Under the pieces are notes generated by a model. The model did no database searches and had not been told where the DNA came from. It saw only the letters and a list, made by a program, of their open reading frames with translations. Below, one piece after another: positions 24,410-31,682 of a stretch of 42,585 bases of DNA. Position 1 is the stretch's first letter, and the number at the start of each line of letters is the position of its first letter. This stretch comes from Candidatus Saccharimonadota bacterium (GTDB lineage Bacteria; Patescibacteriota; Saccharimonadia; Saccharimonadales; UBA4665). The stretch is taken from contig JAQGGZ010000002.1 of NCBI GenBank assembly GCA_028289125.1, positions 1-42,585 on the forward strand, given 5' to 3'. The position numbers and the translations under genes are program-made.

Positions 24410-25021
24410 TTACCGAGCTATGGGTAACGACAATAAATTATAGGCCTGTTCAGTACTGGTAAACAGATGAGCATCAAGCCCGACTTCTTTGGCGCCTTCA
24501 ATATGTTCCGGTGAGTCATCAAGAAAGAGAATATCGGACGGCTGAATGCCAGGCTGCCTGGCTGATATTTCGGCTAAGACGGCCCGGAAATATTCTGGGC
24601 TGGGTTTTTTACTGCCTATAAATGCTGATACGAAATACGCATTGAACTCATCCTTGAACATAACGTCCCTGATGTATTCTCCGCGATATTTTTCCTGATT
24701 GGTCGCCAGGTAACAGGGTGTACCTGACGAACGAAGGCTGGCAACAAGCGCCAGCATAGGTTCGTTGCGGGCGTCTTCCGTACTGAACCAACGGGCCAGC
24801 AGCGCGTCCACGTTGCCATCAGCATGCCATAAGTCCTCGTGCTCACTAATCAACTCTTTAAGGTCGGCTTTTCCTACCAATGCATCCTGAAACACACCCT
24901 GGAAAAAAGACCTGAACTGATGGTAGTCCGTGCCAAGCTCGCGGGCATACATAGTGGAAAATGATTCGGTATGCGTCGTCAGCACCCCATCCGCGTCAAA
25001 AAGGACTGCCTTATATTTCAT
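24410..25021 (-). CDS. HAD-superfamily hydrolase
   Basis: The protein has 203 aa. Motif I is VLFDADGVLTT (nucleophile Asp at ~9 and general acid at ~11), motif II is YLATNQEKYR, motif III is the Lys in IGSKKPSPEYFRAVL, and motif IV is ILFLDDSPEHIEGA. A four-helix cap is inserted after motif I. This is the subfamily I arrangement of small phosphatases acting on sugar or nucleotide phosphates. TATACT lies 7 nt before the ATG. It is first in an operon with the DUF84 NTPase and divergent from the dNMP-kinase-like gene. Confidence 0.85.
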   Translation of the reverse strand: MKYKAVLFDADGVLTTHTESFSTMYARELGTDYHQFRSFFQGVFQDALVGKADLKELISEHEDLWHADGNVDALLARWFSTEDARNEPMLALVASLRSSGTPCYLATNQEKYRGEYIRDVMFKDEFNAYFVSAFIGSKKPSPEYFRAVLAEISARQPGIQPSDILFLDDSPEHIEGAKEVGLDAHLFTSTEQAYNLLSLPIAR

Positions 25022-25060
25022 ACGACTGAGTATATCCTATTGCAATATGTTCTGTATAAT
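25020..25060. promoter_or_regulatory. Divergent promoter region of the HAD and dNMP-kinase-like genes
   Basis: On the minus strand TATACT (25029-25034) is 7 nt before the HAD ATG. On the plus strand TATAAT (25055-25060) precedes a 27-nt leader with ATAGGAG and the GTG at 25088. ATAC-GACTGA-GTAT (25020-25033) is a 14-bp imperfect palindrome similar to the two operator-like sites near 28.5-28.7 kb. Confidence 0.5.
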
Positions 25061-25087
25061 GGTTTTATATTTGAAATAGGAGTTACT

Positions 25088-25663
25088 GTGGCTTACGAAA
25101 AAATTGGTATAGCCGGCACCTCTGCCAGTGGCAAGGACACAGCCGCAGATCATTTGGCAGAACTAGGTTATCTGCATGTCTCTACCGCCGAAATAATCAG
25201 GCAGGAAGCGCAGCGGTTGTATGGCAATGAAGATCAATACGTTTTGCGTAAGGTCGGTCATGAGCTTCGACAACGACAGGGGCCGGCAGCCACATGCCTG
25301 CTCGGTCTCAGCCGGTACATGGAACAGCGTCATCTTTACCGGGGTGTAGTTATCAGCGGCTTCAGAGCCGTCGCGCCGGCACAGGCCATACGAGACGTAG
25401 GGGGCGTATTACTGGCCATCGATGCTCCGCCAGAGATACGCTACCAGCGCCAAGTCGGTAGGGCCCGGCCCGGAGAGTCGAGGTCATATGAAGAGTTCCT
25501 GGCTTTCGAAGAAGAAGAACTAGCTGGCACTTTGTCAACCGGGCAAGATATCCGGGGCGTACAACGCATAAGTGACGTACAGATATATAACGACGGCGAT
25601 CTGCCAACTTTTTTACGCCAAGTGGAGACCGCTGTCGGCCTTGATACTTCAACGGCAGCTTAA
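25088..25663 (+). CDS. Deoxynucleotide-monophosphate-kinase-like P-loop protein
   Basis: GTG at 25088 is chosen because AGGAG (25078-25082) lies 5 nt upstream; the frame is open to 24971, but that would cross the promoter. The product has 191 aa. The P-loop is IAGTSASGKDTAADHL with Asp where Ser/Thr is usual after Lys; SGKDT is typical of the phage-type dNMP kinase group. VVISGFRAVAPAQAI and LLAIDAPPEIRYQRQVGRARPGE look like the Walker B side and lid. It probably phosphorylates a (d)NMP; CoaE-like or other small-molecule kinase activity is possible. It converges on the Dcd pair with a 4-nt overlap. Confidence 0.75.
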   Translation: MAYEKIGIAGTSASGKDTAADHLAELGYLHVSTAEIIRQEAQRLYGNEDQYVLRKVGHELRQRQGPAATCLLGLSRYMEQRHLYRGVVISGFRAVAPAQAIRDVGGVLLAIDAPPEIRYQRQVGRARPGESRSYEEFLAFEEEELAGTLSTGQDIRGVQRISDVQIYNDGDLPTFLRQVETAVGLDTSTAA

Positions 25664-26181
25664 TCTTTGAAGTCTTTGTAAATCTGAGAGGGCATCGGAC
25701 CACGGCTGCCCTGATACTTGCCTTTGTACAACTCGATGTCACCCTGGGCTTCCCAGAACGTTACCTGACCAATGAGCATGCCCGGGTATACACGCACGGG
25801 TTGCACGACATGCATCTGCAGCGTCCACTGGTTTATGGAGCCAATATCGATCAGGTCGGCCGTAATGTTGATGAAGATACCGATGCGCCCGATTGATGAC
25901 CGGCCTCGCATAATTGGCACGTAATGTTCACTCCCCATGACCTCCATGGTATGACCGAGGTAAAGCGTGGTAGGTTGCAGCACCATCCCCTCGGGCGGAA
26001 TCTTCGTGGTCGTGCTGGGATTCATCACTTTGACGTCCAAAACGTTATCGTCATACGTCAGGATCGTATCACCGAGCCTGAAGTTGTAGGAGTTTGGGTT
26101 GACCTGGTCAAGCGTGAACGGGTCGATGTGAATCCGGCCGGAAGCCACTTCCTGAGTAATTTTATCGCCCGTCAATATCAT
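25660..26181 (-). CDS. dCTP deaminase-family protein with Gln at the catalytic Glu position
   Basis: The protein has 173 aa. It aligns without gaps with the neighbouring paralogue for about 140 residues. It keeps the MRGRSSIGRIGIF block (Ser/Arg contact the triphosphate) and VYPGMLIGQVTFW. In dCTP deaminase the catalytic Glu lies in a ..LE(F/L).. strand after that block; here the aligned residues are WTLQMHV, so Q122 replaces Glu. Deamination by the standard mechanism is unlikely; nucleotide binding or a dUTPase-like role remains possible. The gene starts in the ATGA stop/start overlap with the paralogue, so equal expression and a mixed trimer are plausible. Confidence 0.8.
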   Translation of the reverse strand: MILTGDKITQEVASGRIHIDPFTLDQVNPNSYNFRLGDTILTYDDNVLDVKVMNPSTTTKIPPEGMVLQPTTLYLGHTMEVMGSEHYVPIMRGRSSIGRIGIFINITADLIDIGSINQWTLQMHVVQPVRVYPGMLIGQVTFWEAQGDIELYKGKYQGSRGPMPSQIYKDFKD

Positions 26182-26720
26182 ATGGTTGGCTCACTTTCTT
26201 CCAATAGCTCTTCGTACAACTTGCTGTGATGAGGCTTATCGTGGGCATGGTACTTGCCAGCATAAAGCATTCTTTTGCTACCGGTCGTCGACCAGAAACT
26301 GACCTGTCCGATTTTCATCTTAGGATAGACACGGAGCGGTTGAACGACTTTTAGCTCCAGGGTCCAGTGATGGATAGCTCCCAAGTGTCCGAGGTCTGCG
26401 GTAATCTGTAGGAACAACCCGAGGCGGCCAACCGACGAACGCCCGATCAAGCTGGTAACAAACTGGTTGCTGCCGATTTTTTCCAAAGTCGAGGCTAGGT
26501 ATAGCGTACCCGGGGTCAAGAGGTAGCCCTCGTCAGTGAGGGTGATTGATTTGTAGTTTGGCACCGCCTTTGGATCGATGACATCGTCGGTTATTTCCAG
26601 CAAGTGCGAGCCGAGGCGATAATTGTAGCTGTTGGGGTTGACCAGTTCTTCGGAAAAGGGCGCGATGGTAATCGCACCCGATCGAACCTGCTTAGTAATT
26701 TCAGAACCGGTCAGAATCAT
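26178..26720 (-). CDS. dCTP deaminase-family protein (catalytic Glu retained)
   Basis: The protein has 180 aa, close to the usual Dcd length of ~190. LVNPNSYNYRLGSHLL (~27-42) resembles the N-terminal Dcd pattern, LIGRSSVGRLGLF (~91-103) is the nucleotide-binding block, and WTLELKVVQPLRVYP carries E122 where the catalytic Glu should be. Dcd enzymes are trimers that convert dCTP to dUTP (or to dUMP in bifunctional forms). The sequence around the active site is divergent (ADLGHLGAIHHWT), so another pyrimidine nucleotide is possible. TAGCAT lies 6 nt before the ATG. It is first of the tandem pair. Confidence 0.8.
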   Translation of the reverse strand: MILTGSEITKQVRSGAITIAPFSEELVNPNSYNYRLGSHLLEITDDVIDPKAVPNYKSITLTDEGYLLTPGTLYLASTLEKIGSNQFVTSLIGRSSVGRLGLFLQITADLGHLGAIHHWTLELKVVQPLRVYPKMKIGQVSFWSTTGSKRMLYAGKYHAHDKPHHSKLYEELLEESEPTI

Positions 26721-26758
26721 TTTTCTATGCTAATTTCTTGTTCGTGATAAATCAAACC

Positions 26759-28498
26759 TTAATGGCCACAAGGTGCAGGAGTAAGCAATCTGGAAATCTT
26801 TTCGTTAAGCTGACTCAGGTCGGCCATGGTCGTAACCGGGTTAGTGTGAATCAGGTCGACGACTTCATCAAACTTAGCGGCGGCTTCAGTCATGCTTTTT
26901 GGCTCGGCTGGTCCGCACTCACCGCAGCAGACTAATCGCGCGCCGATTACCCGCGAGTTGGTCAGATACGGTCGTTCGGTGCTGGTTTTGAATGCATCGT
27001 GGTAGTAATGTTTCCACGAAATGCCCGCCAGCCGTTTGCTCACAAGTGCCTCATTGGACCAATCCGAACACCAGGTCTTCAGGTTACCGAAAAAGTCGTC
27101 AGGCAACGGGCCTTCGCCTGTTCCCGTAGGTGTGGCGTCATCATTGGCATAGGTATGGTTGGCGTCGTGTTCTTCGGGTACGTAAAAGTTGTCGTAGACG
27201 TGCTGCCACTCGGCTTGTAGCGGCAAGCGCATGCCCTCTTTGTACGCATACAGGGATGCTGCCAGCCAGCTGATCCAGTAGGCCGGGTAATCATCAAATC
27301 CCTCGGTTGCCTTGAATGCCCCCTCGCTTTTATCGAATGTAATCCTACCTCCGCGTGCCGGCGGCATATGATCCATCATCAAATAGTTGTTGAGGGACGG
27401 ATCTAAGCCGTGCTCGGTAAGACCCTGTAAGAAAGCACCCATCTGTTTGTTGGTAATGAGCGCATAATCCCAGAGTACGTTACTCCCAGGGTCAAACTTA
27501 ACCAACCGCCGCTCGGCTGACTCGTGCTCTCCCGTCGCCTCGATTCTGGTTTGGGGCCGGGTCTCAGTTGCGACACTGACTGCGCCGAGCAGCTTTGTCT
27601 CTGCGCTTGGCTTAGCACCGGTCACCTCCTTATCAACATGACGGCCGTACAGATCGTAAAACAAGCGTTGGTCTGAGCCGTCGAACTCTGTCTGTACAAA
27701 GTCTGCGCAGGCCCGCATGGCTCCTCGCAGGGCGATCATTTCGTCCGCGGTAAAGCGGGACTCAAAGTCATCGTGGGTCTTATATATGTTGGTGCCGAAT
27801 ATCGAGTCTTCAACCCGGGCATGTACGACGGTTTCCGGGCTGCTCAAAGGAATCACGTCATCTTCGTAGCTGATAATCTTGCTTAATCGGTCCGGCGATA
27901 CGTGGCGTGATAACAATACCGCGTTGAGCCCAATCATCCACGCCAGTTTTGTCGGCCAGCTGTCCCCCTGGGCAAGCATAGATTGAAGAGCCTCATAATT
28001 ATCGGGCTGGCCTGCTTCCAGCTGATTGCCCACGACGCGGGCTACATCGGCGTATCCCCACCGGTGGTATAAATCACTTCTCTGGAATGAGGATACGATG
28101 CCTATCGGGTGACGGGTCAGGAGCTCTACGTTCGAGTAAGGGAAAATATCCAGAAACTGCGGCAACGCCAAATAGAGGTTCGTTTCTTTTACGTATTGGT
28201 GTCCCGGATAGTGCAGGGAAGCCACGAAGTTTCGCATCCAGTGCTTATCCAGTTCCGAGACATCACCACTTTCAAAGAACTCATCCACGCTTGTTAGCTG
28301 GCCATCGTAGCCTTTAGCGATTGGCCATTCGGACGGCAGCAGCAATTTATAAGGCTCATTATGAACGATATTCTCTTTTTCGAGTTGGTCGATATAAAAC
28401 GTGGAACCTACCCGCTCAAACTGCCCCAATAGAAGTACCGGAGGTTGCAACAACTCACCGGTCTGTTCACCTAATAGGGAAGTGACGACCTCTGACAT
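26759..28498 (-). CDS. Sulfotransferase-like / FGE-sulfatase-domain fusion
   Basis: The protein has 579 aa. Residues ~20-285 look like a PAPS-type sulfotransferase: VLLLGQFERVGSTFYIDQL forms the 5'-phosphosulfate loop, and VELLTRHPIGIVSSFQRS (R129, S136/S137) the 3'-phosphate site. Residues ~335-525 match the formylglycine-generating-enzyme/C-type-lectin fold: PAYWISWLAASLYAYKEGMRLPLQAEWQHVY, LKTWCSDW and a final VIGARLVCC. The C-x4-C copper-binding pair of true FGE is missing at its usual place (GISWKHYYHDAF), but C524, C525 and C528 cluster at the end. A ~50-residue helical tail ends in PAPCGH. The gene is divergent from the MBL hydrolase; its promoter is TTGACA-17-CACTAT, 6 nt before ATG. 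I know no characterised protein with this architecture. Confidence 0.75.
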   Translation of the reverse strand: MSEVVTSLLGEQTGELLQPPVLLLGQFERVGSTFYIDQLEKENIVHNEPYKLLLPSEWPIAKGYDGQLTSVDEFFESGDVSELDKHWMRNFVASLHYPGHQYVKETNLYLALPQFLDIFPYSNVELLTRHPIGIVSSFQRSDLYHRWGYADVARVVGNQLEAGQPDNYEALQSMLAQGDSWPTKLAWMIGLNAVLLSRHVSPDRLSKIISYEDDVIPLSSPETVVHARVEDSIFGTNIYKTHDDFESRFTADEMIALRGAMRACADFVQTEFDGSDQRLFYDLYGRHVDKEVTGAKPSAETKLLGAVSVATETRPQTRIEATGEHESAERRLVKFDPGSNVLWDYALITNKQMGAFLQGLTEHGLDPSLNNYLMMDHMPPARGGRITFDKSEGAFKATEGFDDYPAYWISWLAASLYAYKEGMRLPLQAEWQHVYDNFYVPEEHDANHTYANDDATPTGTGEGPLPDDFFGNLKTWCSDWSNEALVSKRLAGISWKHYYHDAFKTSTERPYLTNSRVIGARLVCCGECGPAEPKSMTEAAAKFDEVVDLIHTNPVTTMADLSQLNEKISRLLTPAPCGH

Positions 28499-28504
28499 GA
28501 ATGA

Positions 28505-28533
28505 ATAGTGACCTAAACTGGCGCTGTTGTCAA
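28505..28533 (-). promoter_or_regulatory. Promoter of the sulfotransferase-FGE gene
   Basis: On the minus strand TTGACA (28528-28533) and CACTAT (28505-28510) are separated by 17 bp, the best consensus in this part of the window. The -10 ends 6 nt before the ATG at 28498, so the mRNA should be leaderless. Confidence 0.65.
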
Positions 28534-28702
28534 TATCTTAGTGAGATACTAACTAGTATTATGTTTCCGCTGGCGCCGTTTCTGTGTAGCCGGGCTATGC
28601 GGAAATTTCTCATCGTTAAACTCACACAGCCTAAAAAAACTGCCGAGAATAGATAAATATCTCATTATTTTGTCTGGCCAGGCGGCGCATACTCGTGAGT
28701 AT
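28534..28702. promoter_or_regulatory. Repeated operator-like palindromes in the divergent intergenic region
   Basis: ATACT-aact-AGTAT (28546-28559) and ATACT-cgtg-AGTAT (28689-28702) share the same arms and spacing. The first lies just upstream of the leftward -35; beside it TATCT-N5-AGATA (28534-28548) overlaps. The second would overlap a weak -10 (CATACT) of the MBL gene. This suggests joint control of both genes by a dimeric regulator. Between the sites (28560-28688) I see no gene. Confidence 0.5.
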
Positions 28703-28726
28703 CAAGGTAGATAGTCGGAGGACATG

Positions 28727-29470
28727 ATGTTCCAAAAAGATATCGTTCCAGGCATTCATCGGATCGAACACGCGTACACTAATTTTTACGTCGTCGAAGA
28801 AGCGGGCCGCCTGACCGTTGTCGATACGAGCTTCCCCAAAAGCTGGGGACTGTTACTTGATATCTTGTCGGAGCTGGAGTTCGACCGCAAAGATATCGCT
28901 GCCATAATCATCACGCACGCGCATTTTGACCATCTCGGGTTTGCGGCCCGTGCCCAAGCGGAGCTGGGCATACCAGTGTGGGTCCATACATATGAAGCCT
29001 ATATCGCCCGGCATCCGTATCGGTATGACCACGAAAAGAACCGCGTGCTGTATCCCTTATTACACCCTCGCTCACTGCCGATTCAGATGAGTATGATCAA
29101 AGCCGGCGCGCTCGCTGTCCCGGGTCTCAAACATATTCACAAATTTGAGAATGTCGAGAAGCTTGAGGTGCCCGGCTCGCCGAAAGTGATATTCGTTCCT
29201 GGCCACACGCATGGACACTGCGCTTTTTACTTTGAAGAAAGGGGAGCGCTACTGACAGGCGATGCCCTCGTGACGCTCAACCCTTATACGGGCGAGACCG
29301 GTCCGCAGATAATATCTGGAGCTGCAACCGCTGACAGCGCAGAAGCACTGGTTTCACTTGATAAGTTACTGATAGCGAAAGATTCCATCATACTTCCTGG
29401 TCATGGCGAACCGTGGAAAGACGGTGTGGCAAAAGCCGTCGGACTCGCCCGTGATAAGGGCGCTTCATAG
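28727..29470 (+). CDS. MBL-fold metallo-hydrolase
   Basis: The protein has 247 aa from the second of two adjacent ATGs (28724 and 28727), chosen because GGAGG (28717-28721) then has a 5-nt gap. The metal-binding motif is THAHFDHLG (HxHxDH), followed by PGHTHGHCAFYFE, GDALVTLNPYTGE (Asp ligand) and ILPGHGEPW. It is close to the glyoxalase II/beta-lactamase-like group with broad hydrolase activities (thioesters, lactones, phosphodiesters); the substrate is unknown. It shares a divergent, palindrome-bearing promoter region with the sulfotransferase-FGE gene, so they may be co-regulated. Confidence 0.88.
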   Translation: MFQKDIVPGIHRIEHAYTNFYVVEEAGRLTVVDTSFPKSWGLLLDILSELEFDRKDIAAIIITHAHFDHLGFAARAQAELGIPVWVHTYEAYIARHPYRYDHEKNRVLYPLLHPRSLPIQMSMIKAGALAVPGLKHIHKFENVEKLEVPGSPKVIFVPGHTHGHCAFYFEERGALLTGDALVTLNPYTGETGPQIISGAATADSAEALVSLDKLLIAKDSIILPGHGEPWKDGVAKAVGLARDKGAS

Positions 29471-29478
29471 GAGTCTTA

Positions 29479-29832
29479 TTATTCAGCCACGGGTTTGTCA
29501 TCCTCGGATGGACCGGACACGACCCCGTCTAGTTCAACGCGGGCTTCACTCTCACAGAGCGCCCTGGCAAACTCCATTATTCCTGCAAACACACCTTCGG
29601 CGAAATCCTGGCTGAACCCTTCTTCTAACGAGGATTTAGCGAGTGCGCCAGCAAAAGCCGCAACCTGCGGAAGGTCTTCAAATAAGATAGCCGACCGTTG
29701 TTCTTCCTCGAAATAGGCTGCTGGGTCGGCACCACGTGAAGCGGCGATCGCATCATCGCGGACTGACATATCCGAATAGTGCTGAAACAACTGTTCAGGA
29801 TCAATATCTCTGATATGATCGGAAAGTCTCAT
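29479..29832 (-). CDS. Small acidic protein, unknown function
   Basis: The protein has 117 aa, rich in Asp, Glu and Ala, and helical: LSDHIRDIDPEQLFQHYSDM, DLPQVAAFAGALAKSSLEEG and DFAEGVFAGIMEFARALCES. It has no signal or membrane segment. Its stop lies 8 nt from the convergent MBL gene and its start 18 nt from the 3' end of the tRNA gene on the same strand, so it may be read through from that tRNA. I do not recognise a family. Confidence 0.65.
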   Translation of the reverse strand: MRLSDHIRDIDPEQLFQHYSDMSVRDDAIAASRGADPAAYFEEEQRSAILFEDLPQVAAFAGALAKSSLEEGFSQDFAEGVFAGIMEFARALCESEARVELDGVVSGPSEDDKPVAE

Positions 29833-29850
29833 AGTTGAAGATGGCTAAAA

Positions 29851-29926
29851 TGGTGGGGGCGGTTGGAGTTGAACCAACCACCAAGCGGTTATGAGCCGCC
29901 TGCTCTAACCGATGAGCTACGCCCCC
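29851..29926 (-). tRNA. tRNA with CAU anticodon, probably tRNA-Ile2
   Basis: The minus strand folds as a complete cloverleaf with encoded CCA: acceptor GGGGGCG/CGCCCCC, D-stem GCTC/GAGC, anticodon stem GGCGG/CCGCT with loop CTCATAA (anticodon at 29891-29893), T-stem GTTGG/CCAAC with TTCAACT, discriminator A. The CAU anticodon leaves elongator Met or Ile2 (needing TilS lysidine). The stem and following TTGG resemble bacterial tRNA-Ile2 (GGCGACTCATAATCGCTTGG in E. coli ileX), so Ile2 is favoured. Confidence 0.9.
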
Positions 29927-29937
29927 GACATCGGTAA

Positions 29938-29969
29938 AGTATAGCAGATTAGCGATAAGGTTATATAAT
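29938..29969. promoter_or_regulatory. Divergent -10 boxes of tRNA-Ile2 and the FtsB-like gene
   Basis: On the minus strand TGC-TATACT (29938-29946) would start transcription about 5 nt before the tRNA. On the plus strand TATAAT (29964-29969) is 10 nt before the ATG at 29980. Confidence 0.55.
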
Positions 29970-29979
29970 AAGACAGTCA

Positions 29980-30432
29980 ATGATTGAAAAAATAAAAACA
30001 TTTATCAAAACCGAACTTATCGATAACCTGCGCGACGTCCGCGTTATCGGTCTGCTGACTTTCTTGCTGATCGTCCTGATGATGAGCTACAGCGGCATCA
30101 AGGTAATCGAGGCCAATTATAAATTGCAGAAACAGATCGCTCAACTGCAGCAGGAAAATAAAGTCCAGCAGCTGAAGAACAACAACCTCAAACTACAGAA
30201 GGACTATTACAATACCGACCAGTATCTCGAAATCTTTGCCCGCCAGAACTTCGGGCTCGCCGGAGCAGGCGAGAAGGAGCTGACCGTTCCGAAGGATGTC
30301 GCGCTCGCCAGAGCACCCCAAATAAAGACCGGCCCACCCACTGAAACCGCTGCCGCCGAAGCCAATCAGCCGTTCTTCGTACGCAATTTCCATGCCTGGC
30401 GTGAGTTCTTCGGCGGCCAGTCGGTCAACTGA
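29980..30432 (+). CDS. FtsB/DivIC-like septum formation protein
   Basis: The protein has 150 aa. A short basic cytoplasmic segment precedes one membrane helix (VIGLLTFLLIVLMMSYSGI, ~23-41). Directly after it is a coiled coil (NYKLQKQIAQLQQENKVQQL ... NNNLKLQKDYY, ~47-80), then TDQYLEIFARQNFGLAGAGE, the conserved segment of the DivIC/FtsB family (PF04977). The tail is Pro/Ala-rich. FtsB/DivIC joins FtsL and FtsQ/DivIB in the divisome outside the membrane. It stands alone between two tRNAs. Confidence 0.85.
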   Translation: MIEKIKTFIKTELIDNLRDVRVIGLLTFLLIVLMMSYSGIKVIEANYKLQKQIAQLQQENKVQQLKNNNLKLQKDYYNTDQYLEIFARQNFGLAGAGEKELTVPKDVALARAPQIKTGPPTETAAAEANQPFFVRNFHAWREFFGGQSVN

Positions 30433-30435
30433 CCA

Positions 30436-30465
30436 TTGACAGAGGTAGCTATTTCTTAGTAAACT
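30436..30465 (+). promoter_or_regulatory. Promoter of initiator tRNA
   Basis: TTGACA (30436-30441) and TAAACT (30460-30465) are 18 bp apart; the start would be ~12 nt upstream of the tRNA. Confidence 0.6.
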
Positions 30466-30483
30466 GAAATCTGTCCTAAATAT

Positions 30484-30558
30484 CGCGGGGTGGAGCAGCG
30501 GCAGCTCGCGTGGCTCATAACCACGAGGTCAGAGGTTCGAGTCCTCTCCCCGCAACCA
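30484..30558 (+). tRNA. Initiator tRNA-fMet (CAU)
   Basis: The cloverleaf has acceptor CGCGGGG/CCCCGCA with the C1-A72 mismatch that marks bacterial initiators, D-stem GAGC/GCTC, anticodon stem CGTGG/CCACG with loop CTCATAA (anticodon 30516-30518), T-arm AGAGG-TTCGAGT-CCTCT, and encoded ACCA. The three G-C pairs usual at 29-31/39-41 are reduced: position 29-41 is U-A. Confidence 0.93.
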
Positions 30559-30568
30559 TAAGCATCGT

Positions 30569-30600
30569 AACCTCTGTTATTCCGACAGAGGTTTTTGTTT
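30569..30600 (+). terminator. Rho-independent terminator of tRNA-fMet
   Basis: AACCTCTGT (30569-30577) pairs with ACAGAGGTT (30585-30593), followed by TTTGTTT. Confidence 0.85.
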
Positions 30601-30664
30601 GTCCAAAATCCACTAAGAAGTTAATTGGTTCCAAGTCTTGTTTGGTTAAGTTGCGAATATTTTA

Positions 30665-31447
30665 TTATAAATTTGCGCCCTGGGTCGCACCGTGATTTGT
30701 TTGGATGTCGTAGTTAGCCTCAGCTTGATTAAGATTAGATATTTGCGAGCCACCATAACTAGTTGCTGATTGCGAAATGGTTGAACAGTCCGTAGGTGGG
30801 TATGCCAGTAGTCCGTTGTAGAGCTGGCTTGCATATTGGGTGGCAAGATCACGATGCCCATTCTCGTGAGTTGTTAAATTCTTAATGAACGTTTGCCACT
30901 CCGAGCTGAGACCAGCCGATGCATACATACTGTTCGACCATTGAGGATAGGAAAATGTAATATGCACCACCACGCCCGCACTCTGGATAGTACACAAGTT
31001 ATTGGTATCTGGAGCCGAGAGCGCAAATGCATACCTAAGCCACCAATTCGTGTATCCATTGAAGTCAGTGCTTGACGTGCCTGGTGCACATTGACTCATT
31101 TGACTCCTAATCTGGTCCGCGGTGTAGCCATAGACCGAGTAGTACTGTGGTGCATCAATAACTTGTTGCAACCCTTGTGTGGCAGGGGTTGTATTAGACG
31201 CAGATGCAGGGCTGTACGTGCCTTTTGTACAGGGTGGTGGTGTTGGGGGGCTGGGGCTTGAGTGCGTGACCGTAGGAGCAGGAGTGTGTTGTGCTTCCTT
31301 CTGAGGAGCCTGTCCGCCGCAAACATGAACGGCAATGACTGCACCACTAATGAGAAGTGTCGCAGGTAAAGCTATAAACAGTACCTTAGTTAGGGGTTGA
31401 GTAGGAAGTAACTTTTTGGACAGAATTCGGCTTAGGGTTAGACGCAT
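30665..31447 (-). CDS. DUF922-type secreted metalloprotease-like protein
   Basis: The protein has 260 aa. A basic start and one hydrophobic helix (VLFIALPATLLISGAVIAVHV, ~23-43) are followed by a Pro/Ser/Thr linker (~50-85). The outer domain has YYSVYGYTADQIRSQM, NGYTNWWLRYAF, VVVHITFSYPQW and WQTFIKNLTTHENGHRDLAT. The HENGH element (HExxH) and the order of motifs match DUF922 (PF06037), predicted zinc-dependent proteases. Several Cys could form disulfides. It lies opposite to the surface protein and near the sortase, fitting envelope work. The substrate is unknown. Confidence 0.8.
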   Translation of the reverse strand: MRLTLSRILSKKLLPTQPLTKVLFIALPATLLISGAVIAVHVCGGQAPQKEAQHTPAPTVTHSSPSPPTPPPCTKGTYSPASASNTTPATQGLQQVIDAPQYYSVYGYTADQIRSQMSQCAPGTSSTDFNGYTNWWLRYAFALSAPDTNNLCTIQSAGVVVHITFSYPQWSNSMYASAGLSSEWQTFIKNLTTHENGHRDLATQYASQLYNGLLAYPPTDCSTISQSATSYGGSQISNLNQAEANYDIQTNHGATQGANL

Positions 31448-31682
31448 AGATTTTTATATTTGTACGCTAACCAAACTATAACCTTGATTACAATAAAATA
31501 ACATCACTGAAAATGGTTCGAGTATTGCTTGGTTATTTGGTATGGGTATTTAAAAGGTAAATGGTAGGCATCCAGATGTTCGTTCGAATCAAAGAAATCA
31601 ATCAAGTCGCCGTCACAAAAGCCCAAGGTAGAGGTTGACGATTGTAAATAACACAAACCCATGTATATTTAAAACCATAAGC
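31448..31682. other. AT-rich divergent intergenic region
   Basis: This holds the promoters of the DUF922 gene (leftward) and the surface protein (rightward). On the plus strand TTGTAA (31642-31647) and TATATT (31664-31669) are 16 bp apart. No RNA gene or repeat was recognised. Confidence 0.4.

Noticed and set aside
26759-28498. Diversity-generating retroelement target (C-type-lectin-like C terminus)
   Set aside because: No reverse transcriptase or template repeat is present, and the protein continues ~55 residues beyond the lectin-like end.
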